Below, in pieces: positions 27,464 to 36,557 of a stretch of DNA of 64,000 bases. The translations under genes and the position numbers were made by a program. A model generated the notes under the pieces. That model was not told where the DNA came from and ran no database searches. It worked only from the letters and a program-made list of their open reading frames with translations. Numbering within the stretch: position 1 is the stretch's first letter; the number at the start of each line of letters is the position of its first letter. Source of the DNA: an uncultured Acetatifactor sp. Lineage in GTDB: Bacteria; Bacillota; Clostridia; Lachnospirales; Lachnospiraceae. The stretch lies in the NCBI GenBank assembly GCA_910577235.1, contig CAJTMX010000024.1:1-64000 (forward strand), given 5' to 3'.

Positions 27464-29539
27464 ATGACCAGTTACAATTCAAAAAAGAAACCGCAGCAGT
27501 TCAATTTAAATATGATTGAAAATGCAGAATATCAAAAAGCGCAGAATCAGGAGATCCTGCTGGGAACCGAACAGGGACTGGATGTCTCCTTATACTCCAA
27601 CCCCGAATTTAACTGGCTGCAGATGGAGCAGATCCGCACGGGACTGAAAGACAACATTAACGTCTCCCTCTATGCAAATCCCGCATACAGCTATGACACT
27701 ATGAGGCAGATCCGGCTGGCTCTTTACTCCGCCATAGACCTGATCCCCTATCTCAACAGAGGTTTTACGGACGATTCTCTGCTGGAAATACGGCTTGCCC
27801 TTCTGGATAAGCTGCCCATCGACACATGGCTTCGGGATGATATGTGCGCACCCCAGATCCGGGAAATCCGTATAGGTCTTTGCGAACAGATGGATGTCTC
27901 AGAATATTCCGATCCCAATTACAACTGGATGCAGATGCAGGAGATCCGGCTGGGGCTGGAGAAAAAACTGAATGTTTCCCTCTACGCTAACCGCCTGCTC
28001 AGCCACGCTCAGATGAAAGAGATCCGGCTGGGGCTGGAGGCGGGTCTTGACGTTTCCTCTTACTGTGGATTGATCTATTCCGCCACGGACATGAAGAAAA
28101 AACGTCTGGACCTGATCAACGGAAAGACCACCAAGACTACTCTCGTAAGCGGTAAGGAATCTCTGCTCAATTCCCTGCGTAAGAACGAATTTGTGATCTC
28201 CATTGAGGATAACGGAAACAAGGCATACGCCTACATCCCCTGGATTCCCGGCAATAGCGTTTCAAAGGAAGACATCTACAACGATCTGCGCCGACGTGAG
28301 ATCGTCTTTGGCATCAAAGACGATGCCATCACCGATATGATCGTCAAGAGAAAAATGAACGAAAAGGTTCTGATCGCCGAAGGCGTCCCCGCACAGAAAG
28401 GCGCGGACGGCTGGTTTGAATTCTTTGTCAGACTGGATCTGCCCCGCATCCCGGCTCCTCTTCCGGACGGCGGCGTTGATTATGTCAATATAGAGGCCTT
28501 TGAAATGGTGGATGAAGGCGAAAAAATCGCCGTCTACCATCCCGCCGGAAAGGGCACCAACGGTAAAAATATCTACGGTGAAACCATACATGCCGATAAC
28601 GGTATCGAGAAAAAACCGCTGCGGGGCGTAGGATTCCATATCGCTCCGGACGGCGTGACATATGTCTCCAAGATAAGCGGCAAGTTTGAATATCTAAACG
28701 GCCGGATCATTATCACAAACATGCTGGTGGTCCGTGAAGACGTAACCTCCGTCACGGGCAAGCTTGAGGTGGACGGTTCCGTATATGTGATTGGCAGCAT
28801 CTATTCCGGTGGCTATATCAAGGCCAGTGGCGATATTATCATCGAGCACAATGTGGAGACGGCAAGGCTGATCGCAGGCGGAAATATAATGATCAAAAAG
28901 GGGAGCTGTTCCAGGCACGACTGTTTCATCGAGGCCGGCGGGGAAGTCTCCGGCAGTTTCTTTGAAGCCGCCAACATCAACGCCAGAGGCAATGTGAAAG
29001 CCAATTATATCATGAACAGCAATATCAATACCATGGGCAGGGTGATCGTGTCCGGCAGCAAGGGAGTCCTTCTGGGCGGCAGGATCAGTGCCGTTAAGGG
29101 TGTAGATACCTATAATCTGGGCAATACTTCCCACATCAAGACATATCTGGAAGTTGGCCGGACTGAACTGTATGACAAGGAACAGGCCGCCTACGCGGAA
29201 AAAAGGGAGCAGCTGTTAAATGAGCTGTCCGAACTGGAGGCGGGATGGAACCGGATACTTCAGCTGGTAGCCGCCGAAAAAGAGGTTTCCGAGGATATGA
29301 TCCGCAAAGTACATGCTACGATCGTAGCCAAAGGCCATGAGCTGGCCGAGTTGGACGCCGAAGTGTCCAAGCTTGCCAACATAACGGACCAGAATATGAC
29401 CGCCCCGGTCTGTGTCAGGGGAAAGGCTCATGGAGGCAGCGTCATCGTGATAAACGGTATCAGTTATATGCTGTCTACGGAAGTGAGCAGAATCATTTTC
29501 AAGCTCCGCAACAAGCGTGTGATAGTCGTTACCCTATAA
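27464..29539 (+). CDS. FapA (DUF342) protein with N-terminal 26-residue repeats
   Basis: The 691-residue protein has two parts. Residues about 40-221 are seven tandem 26-residue repeats of the form DVSLYxNPxFxxxQMxxIRxGL. The rest is the FapA/DUF342 domain, with a parallel beta-helix region rich in G, I and N (for example GNVKANYIMNSNINTMGRV) and a coiled coil near 570-630. FapA-like proteins interact with the cell envelope or signalling partners. ATG at 27464 is used, though its AAGGAG site is 15 bases away, so the start is not certain. An HD-GYP response regulator follows 32 bp later and probably works with it. The 353 bases before it contain no gene. Confidence 0.82.
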   Translation: MTSYNSKKKPQQFNLNMIENAEYQKAQNQEILLGTEQGLDVSLYSNPEFNWLQMEQIRTGLKDNINVSLYANPAYSYDTMRQIRLALYSAIDLIPYLNRGFTDDSLLEIRLALLDKLPIDTWLRDDMCAPQIREIRIGLCEQMDVSEYSDPNYNWMQMQEIRLGLEKKLNVSLYANRLLSHAQMKEIRLGLEAGLDVSSYCGLIYSATDMKKKRLDLINGKTTKTTLVSGKESLLNSLRKNEFVISIEDNGNKAYAYIPWIPGNSVSKEDIYNDLRRREIVFGIKDDAITDMIVKRKMNEKVLIAEGVPAQKGADGWFEFFVRLDLPRIPAPLPDGGVDYVNIEAFEMVDEGEKIAVYHPAGKGTNGKNIYGETIHADNGIEKKPLRGVGFHIAPDGVTYVSKISGKFEYLNGRIIITNMLVVREDVTSVTGKLEVDGSVYVIGSIYSGGYIKASGDIIIEHNVETARLIAGGNIMIKKGSCSRHDCFIEAGGEVSGSFFEAANINARGNVKANYIMNSNINTMGRVIVSGSKGVLLGGRISAVKGVDTYNLGNTSHIKTYLEVGRTELYDKEQAAYAEKREQLLNELSELEAGWNRILQLVAAEKEVSEDMIRKVHATIVAKGHELAELDAEVSKLANITDQNMTAPVCVRGKAHGGSVIVINGISYMLSTEVSRIIFKLRNKRVIVVTL

Positions 29540-29571
29540 TATGTAATATCTGTTAGAGCATGGAGGAAAAA

Positions 29572-30672
29572 ATGAAACGTGATACTGTATTGATTTTTGA
29601 GGACAACGCCATTGAGCGTGATATTCTGGCTGAGATATTCCGGCCGGACTATAAGATATTGGTAGCGGCTAACGGCAGGGAGGGAATCCAGCTCTTGAAC
29701 AACTATTTTTCCTCTATCGCCGTAGTGCTGCTGGATTACCTGATGCCTGTAATGGACGGTTTACAGGTTCTGGAGCGTTTACAGGAAAAGAAGGTTACCA
29801 ACAAGATTCCTTTTATCATGGTGACCGGCCAGGATTCTCCCGAGTTTGAGAGAAGAGGTTATGAGTACGGTATCGTGAGCTACATCCAAAAGCCTTACCA
29901 GCCCGAAGTCATCAAACAGGTGGTCAGCAATGCCATAGGCTGGTTCCAATACAAGATGCAGCTGGAACTGGTGGTCAGAAAACAGAATGATAATATAAAG
30001 AAGCAGAATGACCTGCTGCGGCAGCAGGCCAAGGACCTTGGACAACTCACCGAAACTCTGGTCAACTCCCTGAGCAATATCATGGAATTCCGGAATCTGG
30101 AATCCAAGCAGCATATTAAGCGGGTTCGGGAGTATACCCTGTGTCTGGGAAGAAGTATCATGAAACTTTATCCGGAGTATGATCTCACACCGGAGAAACT
30201 GGTGCTGATCGGATGGGCCTCCTCACTTCACGATATCGGGAAGATAGCCATTCCCGACAGCATCATCATGAAGTCCAACAAGCTGACCCCGGACGAGTTT
30301 GAACTTATTAAATCCCACACCACCAAGGGCGAGGAACTTATATCTCAGGCCATCCAGCTGAGCGACAAGTCCGTACATGATTATGCCTGCGACATTGCCA
30401 GACACCACCATGAGAAATATGACGGAAACGGATATCCCGATGGGCTGAAAGGGGATGAGATCAGTATCGCGTCCCAGATCGTGTCTCTGGTGGACGTATA
30501 TGACGCTCTTACCTCAAAGCGGGTCTACAAGGCCGCCTACGAACCGGACAGGGCCTACCAGATGATCATCAACGGGAACAGCGGAACTTTCTCACCCAAA
30601 CTGCTCAAGGCTTTTGCCGAAGTAAAAGCGGAATTTGAAAACCTGCTTGTGACCTATCAGGACGAGGACTGA
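29572..30672 (+). CDS. Response regulator with HD-GYP phosphodiesterase domain
   Basis: This 366-residue protein has a receiver domain (about 1-125) with acidic pair FEDNA, phospho-acceptor Asp in VVLLDYLMPVMDG, and K in YIQKPYQP. A coiled-coil linker follows, then an HD-GYP domain (about 160-350) with SLHDIGKIAIPDSI, HHHEKYDGNGYPDGL and VSLVDVYDALTSKR. All HD and GYP residues are present, so hydrolysis of cyclic di-GMP is likely. ATG at 29572 has GGAGG five bases upstream. No sensor kinase is adjacent. Confidence 0.9.
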   Translation: MKRDTVLIFEDNAIERDILAEIFRPDYKILVAANGREGIQLLNNYFSSIAVVLLDYLMPVMDGLQVLERLQEKKVTNKIPFIMVTGQDSPEFERRGYEYGIVSYIQKPYQPEVIKQVVSNAIGWFQYKMQLELVVRKQNDNIKKQNDLLRQQAKDLGQLTETLVNSLSNIMEFRNLESKQHIKRVREYTLCLGRSIMKLYPEYDLTPEKLVLIGWASSLHDIGKIAIPDSIIMKSNKLTPDEFELIKSHTTKGEELISQAIQLSDKSVHDYACDIARHHHEKYDGNGYPDGLKGDEISIASQIVSLVDVYDALTSKRVYKAAYEPDRAYQMIINGNSGTFSPKLLKAFAEVKAEFENLLVTYQDED

Positions 30673-30679
30673 AAAATAT

Positions 30680-30705
30680 ACGGGCCGTGCAACCGCATGG
30701 CCTGT
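30680..30705 (+). terminator. Intrinsic terminator
   Basis: An 11-base stem with AACC tetraloop (ACGGGCCGTGC / GCATGGCCTGT, including G-U pairs) is followed by CTTTTATTTCTTCTTATT, eight bases after the HD-GYP stop codon. Confidence 0.75.
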
Positions 30706-30721
30706 CTTTTATTTCTTCTTA

Positions 30722-30750
30722 TTGTACAAAGCCATAAAATCCGCTATAAT
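30722..30750 (+). promoter_or_regulatory. Sigma-A promoter of the sugar ABC operon
   Basis: TTGTAC (30722-30727) and a consensus TATAAT (30745-30750) are separated by 17 bases, 41 bases upstream of the ATPase start codon. Confidence 0.8.
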
Positions 30751-30791
30751 GTTCACTGACAAATGAAAACCGACTAGAGGAGCATGAAACC

Positions 30792-31895
30792 ATGAAAATA
30801 GTGTTGCAGAATCTGACTAAAAAATTTCCCAGCCGGAACAAAAAATCTCCCGGCGATGTCATCGCGGTCAATGATTTTACTTTTGAGATTCCGGACGGTC
30901 AGCTGATTGGCCTGCTGGGGCCATCCGGCTGTGGCAAAAGTACAGCCCTGAACCTGATCTGTGGCCTGCAAAAACCAACGGAAGGCAAGATCTTTTTTGG
31001 GGAGGAGGATGTGACCCCCCTCCCTCCGGAACACAGAGGAGTAGGTATGGTATTTCAAAACTATGCCCTCTATCCCCATCTGACCGTGCTGAAAAATATT
31101 ACTTTCCCGCTGGAAAATCTGCGGGGAGCGAACAGGCTCTCAAAGGAGGAGATGGAAAGAAAGGCTTTAGAGGCGGCAAAGCTGGTGCAGTTGGAAGGAT
31201 TGATGGACCGAAAGCCCAGTGAACTCTCCGGCGGACAACAGCAGCGTGTGGCCATCGCCCGGGCGCTGGTGAAGACCCCCCGCGTACTGCTGCTGGACGA
31301 ACCCCTGTCCAATCTGGATGCCCGGCTGCGTCTGCAGACCCGGGAGGAGATCCGACGCATCCAGCGTCAGACCAAAGTCACCACGATCTTTGTGACCCAC
31401 GACCAGGAGGAGGCCATGAGCATATCGGACATGATCGTGGTCATGAAAGACGGTATCGTGCAGCAGATCGGCAAACCCCAGCAGGTCTACGACGATCCGG
31501 TTAACCTGTTTGTAGCCAAATTTCTGGGCACCCCTCCCATCAATATCTTCCAGGGCAGTGTATCCGGCGGAAAACTCTGCATCGGTGAGGAATCCGTTCT
31601 CGCCCTGCAAGGAGTGCCGGAGGGGACGGTTACGGTGGGCATCCGCCCCGAGGGCTTTATCCTACAGCAAGACGGCCCTCTGACCTGCGATCTGACCCGT
31701 GTAGAAGTCATGGGCCGGGATATCAGCGTGGTATCCGCCCACCCCTGTGCGGAGAATCCCTCCATTCGTTCCATCATAAATGCGGAAAACATCGTGGACA
31801 CGGAGGCAAAAACAGTGCGTTTTGCACTTAACCCCCGCAAGGTCTATCTGTTCCACCCGCAAACAGGAGAACGTTTGCCCTTCACCCCAGGCTGA
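30792..31895 (+). CDS. Sugar ABC importer ATP-binding protein (MsmK/UgpC type)
   Basis: This is a 367-residue ATPase of the MalK/UgpC branch. It has Walker A GPSGCGKST (about 46-54), Q-loop in MVFQNYALYPHL, signature LSGGQQQRVAIARAL, Walker B VLLLDEPLSNLDA and H-loop FVTHDQEEAMS. A C-terminal TOBE-like regulatory domain follows (about 240-365). The ATG has AGAGGAG upstream. It is the first gene of a five-gene plus-strand cluster with two permeases, a binding protein and a lipoprotein. Together they import a sugar or related solute, which cannot be named. Confidence 0.92.
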   Translation: MKIVLQNLTKKFPSRNKKSPGDVIAVNDFTFEIPDGQLIGLLGPSGCGKSTALNLICGLQKPTEGKIFFGEEDVTPLPPEHRGVGMVFQNYALYPHLTVLKNITFPLENLRGANRLSKEEMERKALEAAKLVQLEGLMDRKPSELSGGQQQRVAIARALVKTPRVLLLDEPLSNLDARLRLQTREEIRRIQRQTKVTTIFVTHDQEEAMSISDMIVVMKDGIVQQIGKPQQVYDDPVNLFVAKFLGTPPINIFQGSVSGGKLCIGEESVLALQGVPEGTVTVGIRPEGFILQQDGPLTCDLTRVEVMGRDISVVSAHPCAENPSIRSIINAENIVDTEAKTVRFALNPRKVYLFHPQTGERLPFTPG

Positions 31896-31978
31896 CATCC
31901 TGTATCCCTTTGCCACAGGGAACAGGCAGCCCGCCGTTCCCTGCGGCAACTCTAACATCAAGGAGGAATTACTTTAAG

Positions 31979-32869
31979 ATGGACAATAAAAATATGAAGG
32001 GCTGGCTCTATCTGTTGCCCGCTTTCCTGTTTCTGGGCGTATTCATGATCTACCCTCTGATAGACGTTTTCATATACTCTTTTGAGGAGGGATATAATTC
32101 CGCGTCCCAGACCTTTTCCGGCACAGGACTGTATAACTACTCTTATGTGCTCCGGGACCCCTATTTTCTCCAGGCAGTGAAAAACACCCTGATCCTGGTA
32201 GCCATCACCGTCCCCCTGTCCACCGGGCTGGCCCTGCTGATCTCCGTAGCTCTCAGCTCCATAAAACCGCTGCGGGACCTGTTTCAGACCGTTTATTTCC
32301 TGCCCTACGTGACCAACACTCTGGCAGTGGGTCTGGTGTTTATGATCCTGTTTAATAAGACCGCGTACTCCGACGGCCTGGTCAATATTCTGATACAGAG
32401 CTTTGGAGGCGATTCTGTGGACTTTATCGGAGGCCCCTACTGGGCCAAGATGTTTGTGCTGTGCTTTTACACCGTATGGGTGGTCATGCCCTTTAAGATC
32501 CTGATCCTGACCAGCGCTCTGGCGTCGGTGAACCAGGTCTACTACAATGCGGCCCGGGTGGACGGTACGCCCAGATGGCGGATCTTCGCCAAGATCACGC
32601 TGCCCATGATATCCCCCATGATCTTTTATCTGGTCATCACCGGATTTATCGGCGCTTTCAAGGCCTACAGCGACGCGGTGGCCCTGTTCGGAACAGACCT
32701 AAACGCCGCGGAGATGAACACCATCGTTGGCTATGTCTACGATATGCTCTACGGGGACAGCGGCGGCTATCCCTCCTATGCGTCGGCGGCGGCCATTATA
32801 CTGTTTGCCATCGTACTGACCATAACCTGTATCAATCTTCTGGTCAGCAAAAAACATGTGCACTATTAA
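31979..32869 (+). CDS. Sugar ABC permease (MalF/UgpA type)
   Basis: The 296-residue protein has six membrane helices. It carries the EAA loop YYNAARVDGTPRWRIFAKIT followed by LPMISPM, which contacts the ATPase. ATG at 31979 with AAGGAGG 12 bases upstream is used. An in-frame start 23 codons earlier lacks a binding site and would add a non-hydrophobic leader. It pairs with the MalG-type permease 120 bp downstream. Confidence 0.9.
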   Translation: MDNKNMKGWLYLLPAFLFLGVFMIYPLIDVFIYSFEEGYNSASQTFSGTGLYNYSYVLRDPYFLQAVKNTLILVAITVPLSTGLALLISVALSSIKPLRDLFQTVYFLPYVTNTLAVGLVFMILFNKTAYSDGLVNILIQSFGGDSVDFIGGPYWAKMFVLCFYTVWVVMPFKILILTSALASVNQVYYNAARVDGTPRWRIFAKITLPMISPMIFYLVITGFIGAFKAYSDAVALFGTDLNAAEMNTIVGYVYDMLYGDSGGYPSYASAAAIILFAIVLTITCINLLVSKKHVHY

Positions 32870-32989
32870 AAGCAGCGTCTCCCCCACGGCGCACCGGTCC
32901 TATACGGATGTAAAAGCAGCCGGATATGAACCGCCGGATTTGTGTGCCACAAGGAAGGATGCAGAAATTCGAATTAGGAGGCTCCTTTT

Positions 32990-33844
32990 ATGAGCAAGAT
33001 CACTGATTACCGAAAAGCCCGGCGCTTTTCCAATACTGCCATTTATACCCTGTTGGTTCTGTGGGGACTGATCGTGCTGTTTCCTTTTTACTGGATGGTA
33101 CTGACCTCAGTGAAGAGCTACGGTTCCTATAACGCGGAGCAGATACCCTCTTTTTTCACCCTCTCTCCCACCCTGGAGAATTATGTAAACGCTTTTACCG
33201 CCGTACCCCTTGGCAAATATCTGCTGAACACTCTGCTATTTACGCTGGTCACCACCGCAGTCATGCTGGCGGTCATCACTCTGGCCGCTTTCGCCTTTGC
33301 CAGGCTGGATTTTAAGGGGAAAAATCTGGTATTCACACTGTTCTTATCCCTGATGATGATTCCCAGTGAGCTGGTGATCATCACCAACTTCACCACCATC
33401 ACCAATCTGGGAATGCGCAATACCTTTCTGGGATTGATTCTTCCCTCGGTGACTTCGGTATTTTATATCTATCTGCTCAAGGAAAATTTCGCCCAGATTC
33501 CCGACGAGCTGTATTACGCGGCCAAGGTGGACGGCACCTCTGACCTGCGCTATCTGCGCCGGGTCATGATACCCATCTGCCGCCCCACACTGATCACGAT
33601 CACGATCCTCAAGATCATAGAGTGCTGGAACTCCTATGTATGGCCCCGTCTGATCACCGATGATCCCGATTATTACCTGGTTTCCAACGGGATTCAGGAG
33701 ATACGGGAAAATGGCTTTGGCCGTGAGAACATTCCCGCTATGATGGCCGCCGTGGTAGTGATCTCCGTCCCTCTGATCCTGCTGTTCCTAATCTTCCGCC
33801 GCAAAGTCATGGCCGGTGTGGCAAGGGGCGGCACCAAGGGATAG
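32990..33844 (+). CDS. Sugar ABC permease (MalG/UgpE type)
   Basis: The 284-residue protein has six helices with EAA loop LYYAAKVDGTSDLRYLRRVM followed by IPICRP. The start has TTAGGAGG upstream. It forms the transmembrane channel of the importer with the preceding permease. The binding protein gene follows 97 bp later. Confidence 0.9.
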   Translation: MSKITDYRKARRFSNTAIYTLLVLWGLIVLFPFYWMVLTSVKSYGSYNAEQIPSFFTLSPTLENYVNAFTAVPLGKYLLNTLLFTLVTTAVMLAVITLAAFAFARLDFKGKNLVFTLFLSLMMIPSELVIITNFTTITNLGMRNTFLGLILPSVTSVFYIYLLKENFAQIPDELYYAAKVDGTSDLRYLRRVMIPICRPTLITITILKIIECWNSYVWPRLITDDPDYYLVSNGIQEIRENGFGRENIPAMMAAVVVISVPLILLFLIFRRKVMAGVARGGTKG

Positions 33845-33941
33845 ACCCGGGAAACTTCGGGAGAGACCGCAGGCCCGGAGCCGTGCTGTAATCAGACTTT
33901 ACGGATATTATTTAAACAAGCGATTCATAGAGAGGATTTAT

Positions 33942-35555
33942 ATGGACAGGAAAGAAAAAGGACAAAAAAAATACAGGCTGCTGCCGCTGCTGGCAGCGCT
34001 TATCTTCCTCACCGGCTGTCACGGTTCCAGGGGGCTGGAGGCCTTTGAGATCCCTGAGAGTTTTGATACTTCTCAGGATTATGAGATCACTTTCTGGGCA
34101 AAGAACGATACCAATAAGACCCAGACCGATATCTACAAAAAAGCAATCGCGGATTTCCAGGAGCTGTATCCCAACATCACCGTAAATCTGCGGCTGTATA
34201 CAGACTATAGCAGGATTTACAATGACGTGATCACCAATATTTCCACAGGCACCACTCCCAATGTGTGTATCACCTATCCCGATCATATTGCCACTTACCT
34301 CACCGGCATAAATATCGTGGTCCCTCTGGAGGATCTTTTTGCCGACAGCCGCTATGGGTTGGGGGGGAGCGAGCTGCGATATGACGGTCCCACGCAGGAG
34401 GAGATCATCCCCCAGTTTCTGTCGGAATGCGCTTTCAGCGAACACTACTATGCGATCCCTTTTATGCGTTCCACAGAGGCCTGCTATGTAAACAGGACCT
34501 ATGTGGAGTCGCTGGGCTATACCCTGCCGGATACCCTGACCTGGGACTTCATCTGGGAGGTATCCGAGGCTGCCAACGCCAAAGATGATGACGGAACCTA
34601 TCTGGTCAATGGGCAGAAAGTTATGATCCCCTTTATCTACAAGTCCACGGACAATATGATGATCCAGATGCTGCGGCAGAAGGGCGCCGGATACTCCACT
34701 CCGGAGGGAGATATCCAGATCTTTAACGATACCACACGGGAGCTGCTGTATACGGTGGCGAAACATGCGGAGACAGAGGCTTTTTCCACATTCAAGATCT
34801 CCAGCTACCCGGCCAACTTTTTAAATGCGGGCCAGTGTGTCTTTGCCATCGACTCCACTGCCGGGGCCACTTGGATGGGCACCCACGCCCCTCTGTCGGA
34901 CATCAGCGAGGAGGCTCTGGTGGATTTTGAGACGGCAGTTTATCCCGTCCCTCAGTTTGACACAGACCATCCCCAGATGATCTCCCAGGGACCTTCCGTA
35001 TGTATCTTTAACAAGCCTGACAATCAGGAAGTGCTGGCCTCCTGGCTTTTCGCCCAGTATCTGCTTACCAATGAGGTACAGATCGCCTACGCAGAGACAG
35101 AAGGATACGTGCCCGTCACCTCCAAGGCTCAGAACTGTGCCGAGTATCAGGACTACTTAAGCCGCTGCGGTCAGGACAATGCCGCCTATTATGATGTGAA
35201 GATCAAGGCCTCCCGGCTGCTGCTGGAACATGTGGGCGATACTTTTGTGACCCCGGTATTTAACGGTTCCGCCTCCCTGCGGGGCGCCGCGGGGCAGATG
35301 ATCGAGAACGTAACCAAATCCGTCAACCGCGGTGAGACAATTGACGATGCCTACATGGAGAAACTCTATCAGGATGTGTTCAGCCTGTACCGCCTGGACT
35401 CCGTGCTGACCTTCGGCGGCCAAAAGGACCTGGGGCCTCTGCCTTCCACGGCAAAGTTTCTTTTGTCCGGTTTGGCGATCACCTGGGTACTGATTGGTGT
35501 ATATGTAGCACGGGAAACGCTGAAAAAGCGTAAAAAAAGGCAGAATCACCATTGA
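33942..35555 (+). CDS. Extracellular solute-binding lipoprotein with C-terminal membrane anchor
   Basis: This is a 537-residue family 1 extracellular solute-binding protein. A lipoprotein signal (LLPLLAALIFLTGCHG) gives the lipidated Cys near residue 28. The mature part has the usual binding-protein pattern, for example ITFWAKNDTNKTQTDIYKKA and WMGTHAPL. Unusually the C-terminus has a second hydrophobic helix (LLSGLAITWVLIGVYVA) followed by a basic tail, so it may be anchored at both ends. ATG at 33942 has GAGAGGA upstream; the open frame to 33816 overlaps the permease and is not used. Confidence 0.85.
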   Translation: MDRKEKGQKKYRLLPLLAALIFLTGCHGSRGLEAFEIPESFDTSQDYEITFWAKNDTNKTQTDIYKKAIADFQELYPNITVNLRLYTDYSRIYNDVITNISTGTTPNVCITYPDHIATYLTGINIVVPLEDLFADSRYGLGGSELRYDGPTQEEIIPQFLSECAFSEHYYAIPFMRSTEACYVNRTYVESLGYTLPDTLTWDFIWEVSEAANAKDDDGTYLVNGQKVMIPFIYKSTDNMMIQMLRQKGAGYSTPEGDIQIFNDTTRELLYTVAKHAETEAFSTFKISSYPANFLNAGQCVFAIDSTAGATWMGTHAPLSDISEEALVDFETAVYPVPQFDTDHPQMISQGPSVCIFNKPDNQEVLASWLFAQYLLTNEVQIAYAETEGYVPVTSKAQNCAEYQDYLSRCGQDNAAYYDVKIKASRLLLEHVGDTFVTPVFNGSASLRGAAGQMIENVTKSVNRGETIDDAYMEKLYQDVFSLYRLDSVLTFGGQKDLGPLPSTAKFLLSGLAITWVLIGVYVARETLKKRKKRQNHH

Positions 35556-35720
35556 TTTATCGACATTTTGCGGTATAATAGCATTGGTTACAATAAACCA
35601 ACTGTATATCTCCGAAAGTACGCAGATCATATCGGGACGCCCGAGCCGCCTGTTTTTGAACGGGATCATGGGTATCGTGTGCTTGCAGGAGACATGCGGA
35701 ACTCAAATAGGAGGAAGATT

Positions 35721-36437
35721 ATGAAAAAATGTTTAATTGCAACTCTGGCATTGACTTTGGTGCTGGCCTTGACCGGCTGCGGCAATGGGGGCACGGATGA
35801 GAAGTCCGAAGGCGTGATGACCTATGCAGAGTACGATGCTGCCGCTCTGGACACCCAGGTGGTGATTGAGGCTTATGTACAGGCCAAGCAGAGCTGGTGG
35901 GAGAATCAGGCTACAGTGTATGCCCAAGACAAGGACGGGGCTTACTACCTGTACAACATGGCCTGCTCCGAGGAAGATTACGCCAAGCTGACCACCGGTA
36001 CCAAGATCAAAGTAACCGGCTACAAGGCCGAGTGGTCCGGCGAAGTGGAGATCATCGACGCAACCTTTGAGATCATGGACGGCAACTATGTGGCCTCCGC
36101 TACAGATGTGACCTCCCTGCTGGGCACGGACGAACTGATCAAGCACCAGAACGAGTTCGTATCCTTCAAGGGCATGACTGTTGAGGATGCCGGCAACGGA
36201 ACAGCGTTCATGTACAACTGGGACGGTTCCGGTGAGGAAGGCAGCGATCTGTACTTCAATGTTTCCTTAAACGGCAATACATACACCTTTACTGTAGAGT
36301 CCTATCTGTGCGGCGCCGATACGGATGTATATAAGGCTGTCAAGGCTCTGGAGATCGGTCAGACCGTAGATATGGAAGGTTTCCTCTACTGGTACAACGG
36401 TGTGAATCCTCACATCACTTCCGTAACAGTAAAATAA
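35721..36437 (+). CDS. Putative lipoprotein, OB-fold-like
   Basis: The 238-residue protein has a lipoprotein signal (LALTLVLALTGCGNGG). The mature part is predicted mostly beta, with two similar segments (TQVVIEAYVQAKQSWWENQ and NEFVSFKGMTVEDAGNG) that resemble OB-fold repeats. ATG at 35721 has TAGGAGG upstream. It is last in the importer cluster, followed by a strong terminator. It may help capture the solute or anchor the importer, but no specific function can be assigned. Confidence 0.7.
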   Translation: MKKCLIATLALTLVLALTGCGNGGTDEKSEGVMTYAEYDAAALDTQVVIEAYVQAKQSWWENQATVYAQDKDGAYYLYNMACSEEDYAKLTTGTKIKVTGYKAEWSGEVEIIDATFEIMDGNYVASATDVTSLLGTDELIKHQNEFVSFKGMTVEDAGNGTAFMYNWDGSGEEGSDLYFNVSLNGNTYTFTVESYLCGADTDVYKAVKALEIGQTVDMEGFLYWYNGVNPHITSVTVK

Positions 36438-36456
36438 TACCGCAAGGCTATATGCC

Positions 36457-36490
36457 AATCGGGGTACCGCGTTTCCGCGGTACCCCGATT
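36457..36490 (+). terminator. Strong intrinsic terminator
   Basis: A perfect 15-base stem (AATCGGGGTACCGCG / CGCGGTACCCCGATT) with TTTC loop is followed by a T-run. It closes the sugar importer cluster. Confidence 0.95.
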
Positions 36491-36557
36491 TTTCACACCA
36501 TTACTTTTTACACCATCACTTTTTGTATCATACTTCCTATAACCGTATGAATTGATC

